The notes under the pieces are model-generated. The model saw only the letters and a list, made by a program, of their open reading frames with translations. It was not told the DNA's origin and made no database searches. Made by a program: the position numbers and the translations under genes. This document shows positions 61,576 to 64,000 of a stretch of DNA of 64,000 nt, piece by piece (the first letter of the stretch is position 1; each line of letters starts with the position of its first letter). The DNA is from Allacma fusca (taxonomy: Eukaryota; Arthropoda; Collembola; Symphypleona; Sminthuridae), in the NCBI GenBank assembly GCA_947179485.1, contig OX359246.1:3286001-3350000 (forward strand), written 5' to 3'.

Positions 61576-64000
61576 AACCCTCTTAAAATTTCCAGGAACT
61601 ATGCACTCATATTGCAGCAATTTAAAAATTGACCACTACCTGAATCATTTGACCCCAAATTTAAAATTATTACCTGGACTTGATCCCACCCCTGCCTGTT
61701 GAACCAACCGGATTGAACCAGTACCTTCCCATCAATTTCGTCTATTGATATGAGGAAAGTGTGTATGCATTTGACATTATAAATCTTATATTTACAATTT
61801 GCATACTTTCACTCAATGAAATTGGGATGGAGGGAAGCGATATATTTTTATTTTGGGGCTTGTCACTTGTTTGGATTAAAAGACAGGCTGAGGATCGATT
61901 CCTTTGGATTTTAGGTGTGGTCACTTTTCCCCATGTTTTAATGCATTTGGATCCACCCCGTCCATTACAATTATTATTGTCTACGTACAAAAGTCCTCTT
62001 AACAATGCATATCGCCCTCTAATGGATTATTCCCATGTAAAAGGTGCGGATGATAGGTCTCGTTCTGTCAATGTGCATAAAAGGCCTTTGAACTTGACTC
62101 GTTTCAAATCCTGTTCCATTCACATTACGTCACTTTGTAGTCTTAACATCCCCTGTCAAATCAAACGCTCTTCATTTTCCTCGCCCTTTTGTCACAGAAC
62201 ATTTCCCTTCACACTCAATACACTGTATAATGTTTTTTCACAATTCCTTTTTTCATGCATTCTTGCCTCTTAACTGCTTAAAAAAAATTTCCCCGAAAAT
62301 TAAATTATTGAAAATCTATTTTGTATCTGGGCACTTCCTTAAAATTTATATTTTTTCAAATTGATTGCATAGGATCCCTTTATGCACGTGCTCACTCCAA
62401 TGCTAAAGAATACGCTTTTGCCCAATTAGAAGGAGCCGTCAATCAAATATGCCCAGAAGTTCCTCCCATAATTGAAAAACTTGTTTTCTCTCGAGCCAGA
62501 AATCCTAACAATTTAATCAGACCTATTGCAGCCCCTTTGTAATTGGAATGCACTCGATAATTCCTAATAGCTCCCGGAAATGAAAAATTCCAAGTGAATA
62601 AATTAATGCCTTCAAAAATTTTATTCAAGCGTTAAAACCCATTAATTTTCCTTCATTGTGCTGGAAAAATTTTCCTTTCAAAACCAACATTTTTAGAAAC
62701 TGTAAATAAAAAATATAAATCGCATTAAATCACATTTCATAAAACATTAAACATTTTCATAAAAGCGTAAAATATGCACTTTTTTAAAAATATATAAAAA
62801 ATCAAAAATTTCATAAAATTTTCTTGAAATCCTTAAGAAAATTGAAAACATTTCTAAAGTTTTCCAAAATTTTTGATGCAGAATTGTTTTAATGAAATTT
62901 TAAAGAATATGAAATGAAACCCTCAATTTGCTTCAGAACAATTTACCTTAAAACATTTTCCAAAAAACTACAAAATATCAGCAAATTGTTTCACTGCTAA
63001 CATAAACCTCGAAAAAAAATTTGGGCTTTCATAAAATTCGTAAATTTGATGTAAATTTTAATATTTTCCCGAGAACCGACCATTTTTTAACAAATCCAAT
63101 GAATTTGGCAAAATTTCCGAAGTATTTTGCATAAATTCTCAAATTTTGTCAATTTAACAAAATTTCTGAAACTGAATTATACTGCAACCGGTACGTTTTG
63201 CAATCCAGTTTTTGCGTCTAAGTTTGCAATATGTTAGCCCTCAATTTTAAAAAAATTTCCAGCCCAAAATTTGTCAAAGTTTTGAAAAATAGTGTTAATG
63301 TTTCCAACCGTTTCAAAAAATGGCCTGGTTTATGAAATCTGAGTGGTTTGTTTGGAAATGTCTTAATTAAATTTTCACCCGTAATTTGCGCCAGTGCCCA
63401 TTTAACCTGGCCATAATGTGGTTGAGACAGCGTATCGTTAGTGGATGTCTGTGTGTGGACACCCGAGGCATTCGGAGGAATTGACAATGTAAAGTTGAGT
63501 GGATTGTCTGCGGAAGAGAGACATGAGAGAAAAGGAGATGAATCTTGGGAGCAGAAAAGTCAATTATTTGGATGGACAGTTTGTCGTGAACGCCTCCTGA
63601 AAATTTACTCGAGGCGAGGCTTAAATTCTTGTTGAGATTTTCTTAATCGTTTCCTAATGGTCAGAGCACCTCGCGTTTTTACTCTCTTCCCTCAGCCCCC
63701 AAATATGCATCAAATATCCAGAGACACATGGTCTTTTGACTGTCCATTAAAACCCATGAACTGGCACCAGGAATTTCTCCTGTTTTTAGTGCGCCTTTCG
63801 GATCAGCTGCAATCCTTGGCCGTCCAATGCGTTTTTATGTTTTGTGGGGAAAACAAGGGAATTAGGGGAGTGCGCCTGCATTTGCGTTTTTATACTTGAA
63901 AAATCCACGCACTACTGCACATGGACGGGGCAGGCAATTAAAATGAAATGGAATGACATAAATTTGCCAGGACGCACCCGCCCTTTTCCACGCTCTCCAT

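Larger units (their letters stand above)
42045..64000. other. 22 kb upstream of the membrane exon; no supportable gene
   Basis: By the splice reading this holds the promoter and first non-coding exon(s), but I could not identify them. The DNA is AT-rich and patchy. Arrays lie at 52.08-52.40, 54.19-54.29, 55.93-56.15, 58.06-58.30, 59.10-59.76 and 60.4-61.6 kb. A GA run lies at 42.77 kb and purine-rich tracts at 49.19-49.34 and 51.46-51.66 kb. Stretches 42.8-49.1, 49.4-51.2, 52.4-54.1, 54.55-55.9, 56.2-58.0 and 61.7-64.0 kb contain only scattered short frames that match no family I know and lack splice or codon support. Confidence 0.5.

Noticed and set aside
61761-62273. 170-codon + frame with hydrophobic start
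   Set aside because: No recognisable domain, and later parts are compositionally random; could be chance in a non-repeat island.
62321-62542. Short + frame ending in a more protein-like segment (AKEYAFAQLEGAVNQICPEVP)
   Set aside because: Faintly reminiscent of a saposin fold, but it has only two cysteines and no clear splice site or partner exon.

Overview
The window looks like a gene-poor, AT-rich stretch of an animal nuclear genome. It carries GT-AG introns and cysteine-rich extracellular modules encoded one per exon with symmetric phase-1 borders. It also has a 28 kb intron and a great deal of degenerate short-period tandem repeat. An invertebrate, perhaps an arthropod, is my best guess, but nothing in the sequence fixes the species.

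Only one gene can be supported. It lies on the minus strand and runs off the left edge. Reading 5' to 3' (right to left), its parts are: an exon at 42044-40634 with 5' UTR, a start codon at 41885, about 390 Asn/Gln/Gly-rich residues and one transmembrane helix; a 33-nt microexon at 40559-40527; and four follistatin-type (FOLN plus Kazal) modules at 12532-12323, 9233-8994, 5481-5266 and 188-1 (the last cut by the window edge). Every junction is phase 1, so the assembled piece is open for 713 codons. Type II membrane topology followed by serial follistatin modules matches transmembrane agrin, a heparan-sulfate proteoglycan of basement membranes and synapses. The N-terminal domain is far longer than the short cytoplasmic tail known from vertebrate TM-agrin. 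The microexon is essential: direct splicing of the membrane exon to the first follistatin exon would create TAA at the junction.

Introns and the 22 kb upstream of the gene hold no other gene that I can support. They are a mosaic of degenerate minisatellites with 10-, 16-, 20-, 22-, 24-, 28-, 33-, 36-, 41-, 54- and 73-bp periods. Most are built on an AAATTTTG-like core or on the words GGTCA/TGACC. Between them lie non-repetitive islands of a few hundred bases and some purine-rich tracts. Most longer open frames are by-products of arrays whose period is a multiple of three.

Layout: 1-12.5 kb, four follistatin exons with introns holding arrays at 3.8, 4.6-5.2, 6.0-6.5, 8.1-8.7, 10.1-10.7 and 11.6-12.3 kb. 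12.5-40.5 kb, the giant intron, with TGACC/GGTCA blocks at 14.7-19.4 kb and AAATTTT-type arrays at 20.3, 21.9, 27.6, 31, 33.2, 35.3 and 37.2-37.9 kb. 40.5-42.0 kb, microexon and membrane exon. 42.0-64 kb, upstream DNA with arrays at 52.1, 54.2, 55.9 and 58-61.6 kb.
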